Source: Cryptomeria japonica (lineage: Eukaryota > Streptophyta > Pinopsida > Cupressales > Cupressaceae). From it: a DNA stretch of 60,000 bases. Positions 33,861-45,655 of this stretch are shown here, piece by piece. Numbering within the stretch: the first letter of the stretch is position 1; every line of letters begins with the position of its first letter. The notes below the pieces were generated by a model. The model saw only the letters and a list, made by a program, of their open reading frames with translations. It had not been told where the DNA came from and made no database searches. The stretch lies in assembly GCF_030272615.1 (NCBI RefSeq), contig NC_081406.1, forward strand, positions 164,657,521 to 164,717,520, written 5' to 3'. The translations under genes were made by a program, and so were the position numbers.

Positions 33861-36800
33861 CCAAACCCTAAAGGATAACCACTTCTTATTCTTAGGTTTA
33901 GGGATGGATTTGGCCAACAAATGAGGTTCTATCACTAGACAAAAATCTCTTACAATTTTGGCTCTACAAAACCAAGGTGGGTCTCCCTTGACAATTCCCA
34001 AATGATTCACTACACTCTGTTCTCATGACATGTAAATTACAGTAGATATTTCCTAACAAAAAAAAGTAAGGAAGGTCTAAAACCTTGAATTTGGTTATAA
34101 TATTGACTTTTCAACATTCACTTAGTCACTGGGATTGATTTCTACACTAAAAATTACTCCAAATAAAAAGGAAATGTTACTTTGAGATTATTTTGATTCT
34201 AGAAACTAGATACAAACTCCATAACCAGTGCTTTCCTTAGGGCAGCAGAGTCAACCTATAACATGCAAATATTCTACCCAAATAGATTAAACCTTAACCA
34301 ATGAGTCCATAATATTAATGAATTACATTAATATCCTCTCTTCTAATTTTGTTGCAGCCATTCTTGTTAATCCTTCACATATACGACACCATCTCTTTGT
34401 CTCGTGAAAAACAATCTAATCTCTTCCTTGAAGAAAAGCAAAAAACAAGACAAGCACCACAAAGATATTTGCAAAGACAAAATAAAGGATCCTTGATCAT
34501 TGATCATTTATCTCATGAAATAGTGCTTATACATTTAGCATACAGCTACAAAATAACCATATTAAACTTTCATGCACTCTAATAAGAAACTATTTTAAAA
34601 TAACAAAACATTACATGCTGAAAATATCATCCTACATGCTCTAATTCTAATCATGTACATGGAAGCTTTGCTTGGAGAAAATTACATCATAATCTGTCAA
34701 AATGAGGAGAAGAAAAGAATTAATACACAGAAGAGAAACTGTAACATAAGCCTAAATGCGACACATGACATTCATCTCCGTTGTTGATTTTCAAACTTGA
34801 ATCTAAATCTTCTCTTCTTCTCCCTGCCTTTGATTTTCATTCTTTCATCTACTTCTAGTACCTACTTGTGACACTTGGCAATCTGAAAAATAAATCCAGT
34901 ACTCTCACACTTTCCTCACCATGCTCGCAACTGAAAACTTATCTTATTCAGCCCCATACCTTTGTTGTGACAAATAAATTTGTCCTTTTCTGTATCATTC
35001 CTTTTGTCTTTTCCTGTAACCTACACTTTGTCTTTGACCAAATAAGGCAATCCCTTTTGTAGTTGTGGCTGCTCTGTCCTTTTCTACGTATTCTCTTTCC
35101 TTTGCACTTCTAGTGAATGTATTTTCATATAGAAAATATCCCATGCTGGAGATTTTCTGTTTGAGAAAATAATTCCCCTATTGTTGATAAAAATAATTTA
35201 CCCATGTAAATTAGTTGTGGTTGAACTATTTTATCCTTTTTCACTCTTGTCTAGATCAAGTGAATAGTTCTCAAGGGAGTGAAAAATACATTTCAACATC
35301 ACAATATTGTCATATATTTGTAGCAAAAAAAATTACCCTAGGTGAAAAACTTCACCCATTACCATTTAGCATTTTAAATCTTTTCCCTTTTGTTACAAGA
35401 TATTTATCCCACTTGCCTTGCACTCTAGTTGAATTATTTCACTTTTGTGAAAATAATTCTCTACTACTGTAAACATATTTTCCATTTGACCTTTCTATGA
35501 ATTACTCTTTATATAATAACAATTCCTTTAGTTTGTTTTCTCTCGTGAAAATAAAATGAATGCCATTCTATTTCCTCGGCCTTATTCTATCAACAATCAT
35601 ATTTTATTCTTTTCTGTAAAAAGCATTTTACTTGAAGAAATCATAATTCACTTTTTACCCTAACCTTAGTGAAAAATGCTTTTGTTGTTGTAAATACCTT
35701 TCTTGATGAAGACAACACCCTTAAGTGAAAATATTTTTCTTATTGCTGTACATATATACTCTAATTTTTCCCTTTGCATTTTTTTGCAATATTTGTTAAA
35801 ATTACACTCATATTGTGTATAGACAACCATTCTGCAAACATCAACCTCTAATGAAGATGTCTAGGTCATTCAAACCCCTCCTAAACAATTTGGTTTTCAA
35901 CATGGCTGATCATTTTTCCATTTGCAGTGACGTTTTTGAGCTCATCCATTACACAAAAATACACAAAACATCAGTAAATCCCTTTCCCATACATGAGAAA
36001 AGGTTTGGGCACCATTTAAAAAGTGTAAACTTTTATTTGCAACTCATGAGTAGCCTCAAAAATCTGCATAAAGCTTAAAAACGTGATTCCTTTCACATTT
36101 CTAGTTTTTATCTCCTTGTGTCTTAAAGCACTTGTGAAAATAGTTTCACCATTATACCAAATAATTACATTGAAGCACATAACAAAAAAAACTTCCCATT
36201 GTTGTAAAATAATCCACTCATGAATAAAAAATTAATTTATGATTGCATCTAATACTTTCCCACATGCTGGTAATAAACGGTTTATTGTTCCATTTACCAC
36301 CACTGACCCCTCCATTCTATTTCACTCTGCCTATCCTTTCTCTGTGCATCAAATTTGCTAATATTTTCAAATTTGCTAATATTTTATGTGCTCATACTGT
36401 CATCTCAGATAGTTCAAAAACCCACTCCACAATCTACATAAATCACATTCTACAAACATATTATTTTTATCCATGCACAAAGAGTGAAAATATTTCATAG
36501 AGAAACCACATACTTTGCATTTGGAAAAAAATTCTTCCAACAAAACACAAATAAAAGAGTATTTGTGCATCTTGGAAATTAGTTTGTTCTTTGGTCCATA
36601 CTGACAACGTATTTTCTAAAATTGTATACATCAGCATCTAAAAATCCTTCTATAGTTTCTTCATTTTATCCAACTGCCTTCATTGGTACGACCCAAAACA
36701 TTAAACTTCACACTATACAACATTTCATTTACCTACACGCTTTACATGATCTGCAATTTTGAAAATATCCCTTCAAAACATTATGGTTGACCAAAACTTA

Positions 36801-39400
36801 TACCTTCGGCACAAACTCTCTTCCTGATCTCTCCTTTTCAAGCACATGAGTTGCTGGGGACATTGCAAACTCTACTTTACACAAAAAGCAATGAGCAAAT
36901 AAAGTGGGGAATGTATTGCCTCTATATGACACTTTAATCAGCAGCAAACCCTCTTTCCTCTATGTAAACAGTGTCATTCTTCCTTCTTGTATTTTCTCAT
37001 TCTGCAATGCTTTCTTCTCTAAAATGTATTTGTGAATACCAACACACAAGCAACCATGCTACGACTGCTTTTTGCTCCTTTTGATATTTTCACCATATTT
37101 TTTAAATGGTGTACAGTTTGGAACTCGTGTTTCCACCGTGAACAAACAAAATCTTGCACCGAAAATTGAACTCCTTAGCTAAGACTAAATCTATTTCAAT
37201 TCTTACAAATTTTGTAAGAGGGTTATTGTGCTTGTAAAATGTTTCGATTTGCTTTGAACAATCATGGAGAAGAATCTAATAAGGTTTATACTAATGCACC
37301 CGACACAAAAAGGGAATTGTTCTGCTTGAAACGTCCTTATATGATCTCCTTGCCCCTGCTTAGACTTGCTTCATATCCAAGCCTGCAACTTGAAAGTATC
37401 CCTGAGTGTGTATGGAAGAGACTGTCAACAAGAACAAACAGAAACCCTAACTTTTCTCCTTTGAACAATGAATAGAAACTTCCCCTTGCTCTTGTAGCTA
37501 TTCTTTGGTTGCCCTAATCACCGTGAGGGATGATTGAGTATTCAAACTTTATAAAATTTCATTTATTTGCTTCCTAGCTTGCTTATTCCACTAACATGGG
37601 TGATTTTTTGCTTTTCCATTTTTTCATGTGGGGTGGAGGGGTATGGAATCCCTCTCTTGCTAGCCCGTATCATGCTTTCACTTCCCTTTTATACCTTGTG
37701 GGATGGAGGGATTTATAAGACTTTATAAAATCTTTTAGTTTTATATTTCTCTCCTGTGTGTATGCACTCCTTTCTTGCAGACCAACTAGTCATATTTAAA
37801 AAATGTAATGCTCAAATTGCTATCATTTATCAAAATGATTTCATCGGCCAAAAGCATAACTTCATTTTAACTGATAAATAGTGTCAATTGTTTAAATCAA
37901 CTGAAACGTTTCCTTTCACCATCCTTCACAAATCAGATAAGCTTCACATATTATTATTTAAGTTAAAATGATTTAAATAATAACATTGCTTATGAGGTCA
38001 TAATGCAAGTTGGGTCTCCATGTGGGCCAACCTAAAAAAAATCGTTTCTAAACAACTGACCTTAGAACTGTTCGAGAACCACATTTGCACACATTCGGGA
38101 CCCAAAAAATTGAGTAGGTTGCCATTTAATTTGATTTTCAAAGTCTCTGCACTATGACCAAAACCACTCAAGTAGCCTGCAGAATTGCCTCTAAAAACTA
38201 ATCAAATCATCTCCTTGAGTCCCATAAACTAATACGCATACTAAGTGTTATACAAAGAATCCAAAATGTCAAATGGATCCACATGATGATGTATGGGGTG
38301 AGAAATTTTAATACCCGAAATAGCCAACGCAAGGACTTTCTCCAACTGCACCTTCTAAAACCTTTTGAAACCTGTTCAATCACTGCTTTGAAACAATACT
38401 AAACCTTGGTTTCAGAGGCCACCACTGGGGGGATTGATTCATTTGGATATGGTGACCATGTGTGCAAAGGGATTTAGCTTGAATTGTTCACATGTGCAAA
38501 ATATTAGAGACCAAATTTGCCTTCTCTGAACTTTTTTGATAACGCTGATATTCAACCCTTGCAAAGTTAGTTTGGTTTTAGCTATGAAAAAATATCAAAT
38601 GAAGTGTTGGGGTTCTGCAACCAGGTGAAGAAGTAGATGAATATACAAAGAATCATGAGGAATATTCACCTTGGCATGCAAGTCAATAGGCCATGAAATA
38701 AAAATCAATATGGAAGTCTACCTTTGTAGATTTTACACTATTCTGGCCACAAATCTGAGTAAATTGCATATGGATTTGACCTAGGAAAAATAGCAAATGA
38801 ATTCATGTGGCATTGAAAATTCATATCGAAGATCATTGAAATGCAAAAAATTGCTCCAAATGATTGTTTTGACTTGAATATCAACTGGTATCAAAATGTA
38901 ATCATCTGAAAATGGCTACTTTGAAAGATTTGATGGTGTGCAATCAACAAACCTACCTCAGGACCCGAAAAATAGGTACTTCAAAAACTCATCAAATTTG
39001 ATCCTAGGAAGCTACAAATGACATGAGCCATCTCCAGTAAGAGGTTAATAGTATTGCCAAGTGCTTTCTTATAAAAATCAAAGTGTATGAAGATATAGAC
39101 CCTCAGAGTGGGCTACTTGCACTAATTTTGCAAGGGTGCTTTTGAGTGCCACAAGCAAATTTTCAACGTGGGCCCTTCAAATTTTGTCAAATTTTGAAGG
39201 TCCCAATAGTGGTTCTAGATCAAGTATGCATGCCCCTTGTGAACACAACAAGAATTTAGATCTTTGGGGAGCAGACCGAGTGCCTACTCCATGAGCACAA
39301 AGTCAAAAAAACTTCCCTCTACCCCTTACCGTTGTGGATTGAACATCAAACCACATATGATGGCCCAAGGCCATCAAAAAAGAAGGGCCTATTATTTCCT
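33861..39400. other. Unassigned repeat-like sequence, no gene recognised
   Basis: 5.5 kb without recognisable protein domains on either strand. Open frames of 60-87 codons on the plus strand (34349, 34868, 35215, 35815, 36243, 37239) lack family motifs. The middle has a quasi-periodic pattern (see separate entry). Around 37620-37720 two related blocks ('gtggggtggaggggtatgg', 'gtgggatggagggatttat') look promoter- or LTR-like. It may be an LTR or leader of the gypsy-like element to the right. Confidence 0.4.
35160..36500. repeat. Degenerate quasi-periodic repeat with GTGAAAATA and TTGTTGTAAA words
   Basis: Variants of 'gtgaaaata.ttt' recur near 35449, 35534, 35728, 36135 and 36484, interleaved with 'ttgttgtaaa' or 'actgtaaac' words (35470, 35690, 36200) and 'ttcaccca' words (35350, 36145). 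Spacing is irregular, so this is a decayed array or a duplicated LTR segment, not a microsatellite. Confidence 0.45.
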
Positions 39401-39688
39401 CTGTAACTGATTGCACTAAGGCTAACCTGATGACATTATTGGAATCTGCTTGATTAGACACATTAAAACCTCTCATTCATTCATTTTGTTGAACAATATG
39501 AGTGCATTCACCATCATTAAGCATTTGGAACTCACACACAACCTAGGCATACTAATCATTATGTGACATATACATGTTATGCTCATTAGACAAAACATTG
39601 TCATGGTAAACATAAAATTCCCCATGGTTTAACTCATTGGCACACTTCCTGAAAATCTCACATAACTAAAAAAGAAAAGACTCACATT

Positions 39689-40481
39689 CTACCACAGAGC
39701 TAGTTTTATAGACCTCATCATGAGATCACTGATTTGCATGTCAAAAAGGGGGCTCTTAGAAGAAAATACTTGGAAATCACATGGATGATGCAAACCATCC
39801 TCAAGAGTATGAAAATAAAAGGAGTCATACATGGGTGTCTTAGGTAACTGCATTTCAAGACATTGACAAGAATCTTCATCTTGACATCCTAAGTTCCCTT
39901 CATCTCTCCTAGTTTCAGCACCTTCCATACATAGAAAACTAGTATCATAATGTTTCCATCTTTCCACCAAAGCATGCATCTTTGATTCACCATTACAATC
40001 TGATTTTGCATTCGGGTCCGATTTCATTCCCATGTGAAAATTCTCAACATAGGATTCATCTAAATTAGTGGATACACATTCATTCAAATATACACTTGAA
40101 ACTTCTTGACTTATATCATTTTTACAATGAATGTCACTATTATCAACCACCCATATGTCGTCAAAATAAAAAACACAAGTTTACATCATCACACACACTC
40201 TCAACATCACCATACACACTATGATTACATTCAATAAATCTCATGCCCCCATGTTCTTTATCATCTTGCACGTCAACTAGGTCAAGTGTAGGAAGAAGAT
40301 CAACAATAGATTCATCACTTTTGACAATGCATGAAGCATTATCACTATCAAAATTTATGCCAATAGGGCACATGAGTTCTTGACTACTTCCATTTGCATA
40401 CCTCTGATATTCATCTACCAATAATTCTGAAATTTGTTCACTATTGAGTGAACATAAATCCTCTTCTTCCATATCTTCCAC
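39689..40481 (-). pseudogene. Acidic open frames downstream of a Ty3 gag, function unknown
   Basis: Two minus-strand frames. 40161-40481 (106 codons) starts MEDMEEEDLCSLNSEQISEL and is acidic. 39689-40150 (153 codons) contains NFHMGMKSDPNAKSDCNGES and a C-terminus SDLMMRSIKLALW. They follow the gag relic at 41.3-41.7 kb in the same orientation and probably come from the linker between gag and pol of a Tat-type element. No enzyme domain is recognised. They are longer than most frames in the window, but I would not call them host genes. Confidence 0.4.
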
Positions 40482-41339
40482 ACTTCCTGTAGTTCTCTAC
40501 AAGGGCTATGAACATCATCTCATCGCAAATCAAGGTCTTCAATACTATCACTGTCATCCTTAAAATCTGAAAACTTTGTGAATTCATGAGAACATACATT
40601 TATCATGCCATGGGAGATTGAATCTCCAACAACCTTATCAACAACATAGTCACATTTTGAAATCAAAAGTGGGCCCTCTAAATTTTCATCTTGAATTACA
40701 TTCAGGTCTCTCTGACAATCATTCTTATTTGTCCATGTTTTTTCTCTACTTCTTGTTCACAGATATTGCTAGCTACAAGATGACAATGGACTTGATTCTC
40801 AATTATACAAGAAACATTGTTGTCAATTTGTGCATCCTCGCCACCTTCTTGCTTAGCCATCTCATAATTGGTATTAAGGTTTTCAACATTAAATGTATTT
40901 TTCAGATTTGAACTTTTTAATCATATCCATCCATTCACTAACCTAACCAATATTTGTTGGTTTCAAATCTTTAGACCACTGAATAGCACTAGGTTCATAG
41001 ATGTGCAAGAATAAATCAATCTATTCATATTATTGAAGCATGAAACTCATAGTAATAATCTTTAATGCTCTTAGGAACATCAGAAATAATCCATGTGGTG
41101 ACTAATTTTCTAACCTTCTTATGTTTAACTATACATTAACATATGTCATTGGATCCAAAAGATATATTATGTTCATTATCAATTTGGGGCTAACTGAAAT
41201 GCTCATGGTGTTGAAAAACATATGTTGGGACAACTAAGATTTCACATTTTGAAAACTAGTTTCAGCCTTTGACACATATTGCATTTGTGCACATACCATA
41301 TCCTCACCTGCTGGAAAATTTTGAGACTTAAAGAGTTGT

Positions 41340-41665
41340 TCATAATTTCATTATTGTCACTAAATCTACTTGAGAAAAAAACTTTTGAAATCTTCCCATG
41401 AAGATATGCTTTACATTGGCAAGCCATCATACCACTCTCTTGCATCATCTCTTAAAGACGTCATGAAGAACTTCATAAGAATGGCTTCGGCATGAATCTG
41501 AAAATCTTATATGAATTCAAAAAATGACTACACATCTCTGACCGTTGATTCACATTCTCTAGCATGAAATAAGGGCATTTGGTCATTTATCTCAAGGGGA
41601 AAAGGATGTGGGTATCCCTAAATATTACTAAAGTTCAAGGATTTATATCTTTCTAGGATATACAC
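41340..41665 (-). pseudogene. Ty3/gypsy gag domain (Retrotrans_gag type)
   Basis: The minus strand reads YPHPFPLEINDQMPLFHARE, then SFFEFI, stop, DFQIHAEAILMKFFMTSLRD, DAREWYDGLPM, stop, SISSWEDFKSFFL. The run 'F..SL...A..WY..L....I.SW..F...F' is the hallmark of the Retrotrans_gag family found in Tat/Ogre and related gypsy elements. Three stops interrupt it. It lies about 700 bp downstream of a Tat-type primer-binding site in the same orientation, so it is the gag of that element. Confidence 0.85.
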
Positions 41666-42347
41666 TTCTCTTGGTGGGCATGGCTAGAGTTGTTGATTAT
41701 TCATTATGCTTTTGACAATACTAGGATGATATAGTTTTGCTTGACTTCAAAAACCTCTCCATACAAATATTAGAGTTACACACTTTATGACTCTCTTCTT
41801 TTACAACAAGACCTCAAGAGGAAATAACATATGAAACAACTTAACAGTAATGCTTCAAGTCTTTTCAAATAAGCCTATCACTACGTACTTATCTCAAAAT
41901 GACATGACTAAAAATTACAACATAGTTCTAGCATGCAAACTAAATACTATCCTTCCCTTTTATTTGTTCTACTACACTTGATATGGGACTCATTTCCAAA
42001 CTTAATACTCATGGTTTTCACACAAATTTCTTTGTTAAGCCAAAAGAAAAATACCTAGAAAAAATTACAGCAACTGGTCACTTCTTCTTTGACTGAAAAC
42101 TCTTCTAATCTAGAGCTCCTTTGCTTTTATTATTAAGTTCTTTCAAGACAGAGTCACCACCTCCTTGCTAAGGAACAATTTTTGAACAAGTGAGAGTTAT
42201 TCAATGAATTTTATCATTCTGGGTCTAATTCAATCAACAAAGTCACTAAAATCTTCTTCATACATGCTATTGTAAAACACTTTCCAGGCTAAAATCCATT
42301 CAACCAGAGACTCTAGGGTATGATAATACAAGAAATTTTTCAACTCT

Positions 42348-42365
42348 TCCCCAACAGAGTCACCA
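42348..42365 (-). promoter_or_regulatory. Tat/Ogre-type primer-binding site
   Basis: The reverse complement reads TGGTGACTCTGTTGGGGA, close to the TGGCGACTCTGCTGGGGA used by Tat/Ogre elements. It differs from the initiator-Met type sites elsewhere in the window and lies upstream of a matching gag. Confidence 0.75.
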
Positions 42366-42369
42366 ATCT

Positions 42370-42870
42370 ATTGATTTGGGAACCAACACATATTTTTATA
42401 TGGAGCCTAATTAGACTCAGAGGTTAAATTTTCCCTACTTCTATTGACCCAGTTTCTCCCCATATTTTTTGATGGGGGTTTAGGGGCAGCACCCCCAAGA
42501 TGGGGTCAAGGAGCAACGCCCCGTGAGGCCAAAAAGACTTATTATTTTATAAAGGGATTGGGTGTTATTTTTTTATTGGCTCACATGTTGTAACCCTAAT
42601 TTTGTAACCGACATAAGCCTTGATCAAAAGGCTAAGGGTTAGCGTTTTCAGTAGAGAATTTTATAGCATCTTGCCATGGTATTGAGTTGTGAGGGGATTG
42701 ATTGTTGTAATTGGTTTTAATTTACTAGATAATAATATTGGACTCTTTGTTTGGTGTGTGTAGCCTGAGATTGGGTGAACCACGCTAAATATTGTCTTTT
42801 TGTTGTTAATATTTCTATGTTTTTCATTCCAGTGTTTAATATTTATGTGCATGTAATTGATAATTTCTGC
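42370..42870. mobile_element. LTR-derived sequence with GC-rich inverted repeat
   Basis: It contains gggggtttaggggcagcacc and the related 'aaggagcaacgcccc' (42475-42525), a GC-rich self-complementary island of a kind often found in plant LTRs. Then comes 'tgagattgggtgaaccacgc' (42768-42787), typical of U5 regions read on the plus strand. It abuts the Tat primer-binding site on its left. Orientation is ambiguous: it may be the Tat 5' LTR on the minus strand, or a separate plus-strand LTR. Confidence 0.5.
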
Positions 42871-42899
42871 ATGTAATTTGTAACAACACACTTTTTTCA

Positions 42900-44214
42900 A
42901 AAATGACTAGATTTGTTGCTCCATTATTTCGGCTTGGAATTTTTACCAAGAAAATTTTATTGTACATTTCAGTTTCTATTGTCATTGATGCCAAACTTGT
43001 TGGTGGGCCAAATGTTGGTCCAAAGGTTACATGATGCAAAAGTGTATGGCTTGGTAGTTATCTAGTTGAGTTTTTAATATTGGTTGAGTCCATATGAGAA
43101 GTGATTTCATACAGCTATGTTATTGGTGTCTATCTTGCTCATGATTGGTTGTCAAGTTTTTGTTCTAGTAGTAATATGGTCTAGAGGTATATGGTTGTGT
43201 GTTAGCAGATATTGCTGGTAAACATCTATGATATTGTAATAAGGTGCTTTCAGGTTTATGTGGATATGCTAGAATCAGTTCACAGACTTATGTATGGATA
43301 TAATATGTACAAATGTTGTGTAGATATGTGGAATCTATCTAGAGTTATTATGGATGGAAAATATAGCTGGTATGATATGTTTCTGGAGGATTGATAGACT
43401 TATGTTTGGTCCAGAAAGGGTACAGCTACTTATGGTGGTTGTTGTAGTTATCTATATTGTGTTCTAGTGGTCGATAATTGTATCAAATATGTATCAGAAG
43501 GATATTTGTATTGTAGAGGAACGATTATGAAAGACAAACCATTTGATTTCTTAAGGTGGACAAATTTTCCTGTTGAAAGAGCTATTCTATGTCTACGTTA
43601 AGGGATAACACTATTTTAGCATATTGTAGAGGAATGCACTGTGTTCTTTGTCATCCAAGTACTATAGGATATTATGGATTGATTATTCTTAATCCCTGGC
43701 ACTTTATGTTTCTTCTGTGATGGTTCACAAGTTCTATTTTTTGGTCTTCATTAAAAGGTTGAGTAAAAAATATTGATATGATTTGACTTGTGTGCTTTTG
43801 GTCTAAGCACTTGCCTTTTTTGAGACATTTGAAAGACATACCAACATGGTGTGAACTCTCACATGTTTCCTTTGGATTTCATATGTGTTGGATAGATTTC
43901 TTTTTTGGTTGGTAATGCATACACACAATACATTTCTAAAGGCCAACTTGATAGAGATTATTGATGATCTAGTTGATATATAAAGGAAAGATTAATTGAG
44001 TTATGAGTGTAATTATTACCATGGTTTTTTCCTTTTTGGGTTTTTCATGTTAAAATCTTGGTTTTCTTATGTGGATGCAATTATTTTTTCTATCATTTAA
44101 TTTCATGCATGTGTGATGATTATAGTTGTGTCAATAATAAATGTGTTAATATAATCAAGTTTTATTATATGTCGATTCCCTCCCCCCCTCTCAGCATTTG
44201 GGTTTATTTAATAA
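42900..44214 (+). repeat. 5' LTR-like region of the gag-only element
   Basis: It has 'attgtcattgatgccaaact' near 42980, the motif found near other LTR starts here. It ends with 'ccctcccccc' plus 'tctcagcatttgg' (44177-44200) just before a primer-binding site. The left border is uncertain (about 42.9 kb). Short frames at 43212 and 44058 are not supported. Confidence 0.5.
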
Positions 44215-44215
44215 T

Positions 44216-44227
44216 TGGTATCAAAGC
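44216..44227 (+). promoter_or_regulatory. Primer-binding site
   Basis: TGGTATCAAAGC, one change from TGGTATCAGAGC, located between the LTR end and the gag start. Confidence 0.75.
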
Positions 44228-44282
44228 TTTGGTTCCTGAAGAGATGTTTTAATCACTAAGGTAGATCTAGGATTTGAATACT

Positions 44283-45352
44283 ATGTCTAGAGAGGAATCA
44301 AATGACATAGATGATATGTGACAGAGTCACTAGGATTATGTTGATGGTGTTGTTGATATGAAAGGTGAGTTATGATCCACATTGGCATACCTAGATGAAA
44401 GAAAAGATAAACACAAGAAGGTAGTAGAAAATATCTCTTACTTGAGAAGTTTACTTGACAAGGGAAAGAAAGTTATTGATGATTTTACAACAAAACTAGA
44501 CTTGAAAAAGAAGTGATCAAGCTTACAAAAGAACTAAAAGATGCAAAGGATTAGATTGATAATGGTCTAAAACTCAAAGGGGGAAGTGAATTTCTTGATA
44601 TAATGGTCAATTTTCAAAAACACAATAAAGAAAAAGGTGGAATTGGCTTTGAAGATGGTGATTGCTCTGAGACATCTAGCAAGAAAGACAAAGAAAAGGA
44701 AAATGTCAAGGATGAATTGAAGAACTCTATTAAAGAACATAAATATTTAATTTTGTACTAACTTTTGGAGCTTTCGAAACTTGAATAATTAAAAGAGACC
44801 TCCTCCTGCTCTATCCAATTTTTCCTCATCTTTTAATGGTAACTTATTTTCATGCAATAAATTTAGACTTAAAACTAGTGAATGTAGAAGTCAGATCAGA
44901 AATCAAAATTTTACTGGTCAATGTTTCTATTGCAATAAGTTTGGGCACAAAGTAAGTGAATGAAGAAGTGGGATGAGTTGGAATAGATATGGGAATTCAA
45001 TCTTTGGCAGGGATATCCAACTTTTCAATGGATATTGTTATGTTTGCAATGTATATGGAAATAGAGTTGTTGAATGGAGGACAGGTAGGAGTTTTGGAAG
45101 GAGTGGACATAATAGAATGAATGAAAGTGGACTACAACAAAATACAGTATGTTATAATTGCAATGATATAGGACATATTACAATATTTTTAGAAAGAGGA
45201 ATGAAAAGAATAACAACCTGGAAATGAAAATTGATATCAATGAGAAGGATAAAATGAAGATGGCATGGATGAAGAAATAAAAAAAAAGTTTAGAAACAAT
45301 TGAAGATGGATATGCACCTACAGTGGTTGTTCACACCTCTTCTGCAAACTAA
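44283..45352 (+). pseudogene. Gag with three CCHC zinc-knuckle motifs, gag-only element
   Basis: After the primer-binding site a frame starts MSREESNDIDDM and continues, with several stops, through charged, coiled-coil-like sequence (KHKKVVENISYLRSLLDKGK). Near the C-terminus are three knuckle-like motifs: CFYCNKFGHKVSE (last Cys lost), CYVCNVYGNRVVEW (His and last Cys changed) and CYNCNDIGHITIF (last Cys changed). About 120 codons later the frame ends, and within 20 bp there is a polypurine tract with no protease, integrase or RT between. Gag-only organisation fits non-autonomous TR-GAG-like elements. All three knuckles are damaged, so this copy is dead. Confidence 0.75.
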
Positions 45353-45368
45353 TTTAGATATCATTATC

Positions 45369-45380
45369 TAAGGGGGAGAA
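45369..45380 (+). promoter_or_regulatory. Polypurine tract of the gag-only element
   Basis: The sequence taagggggagaa lies shortly after the end of the gag frame. The start of a 3' LTR could not be fixed; TGTTGAATTG at 45418 is a candidate. Confidence 0.6.
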
Positions 45381-45509
45381 CTTAAGACAGATCCCTTGCG
45401 CCCCCTTATGATTCAGATGTTGAATTGTTTTCAACATTGTAAAAGCTAGGAAGTTGGTTCTGGTGGTCTTTGAATGAATTTGTTGATTTAGAATATTTTT
45501 TATGGTTTT

Positions 45510-45655
45510 TGGGTGCATAGTGTATCAAATTTTAAAAAAAACATTTTTGGAAACCCTAAGTGGATATATATTATTTTCTTGAATTCATTTTGTGCAATTG
45601 CAATTGACAAGATGATGAATTTGGGAAGGAGTGAAGGCATTGTTGTAGTTAATTG
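45510..45655 (+). pseudogene. 5' part of an unrecognised element ORF, cut by the copia insertion
   Basis: The plus frame reads NIFGNPKWIYIIFLNSFCAI then DKMMNLGRSEGIVVV up to the insertion point. It continues after the 6.9-kb copia as IEGIYDIVNISMANAKTI (52574 on), with a 1-nt shift at the join. The two halves thus belong to one protein-coding relic described in the entry at 52574-54044. Confidence 0.6.

Noticed and set aside
40161-40481. Host gene with acidic N-terminus (MEDMEEEDLC)
   Set aside because: It follows a Ty3 gag relic and Tat primer-binding site in the same orientation, has no recognised domain and no exon structure.
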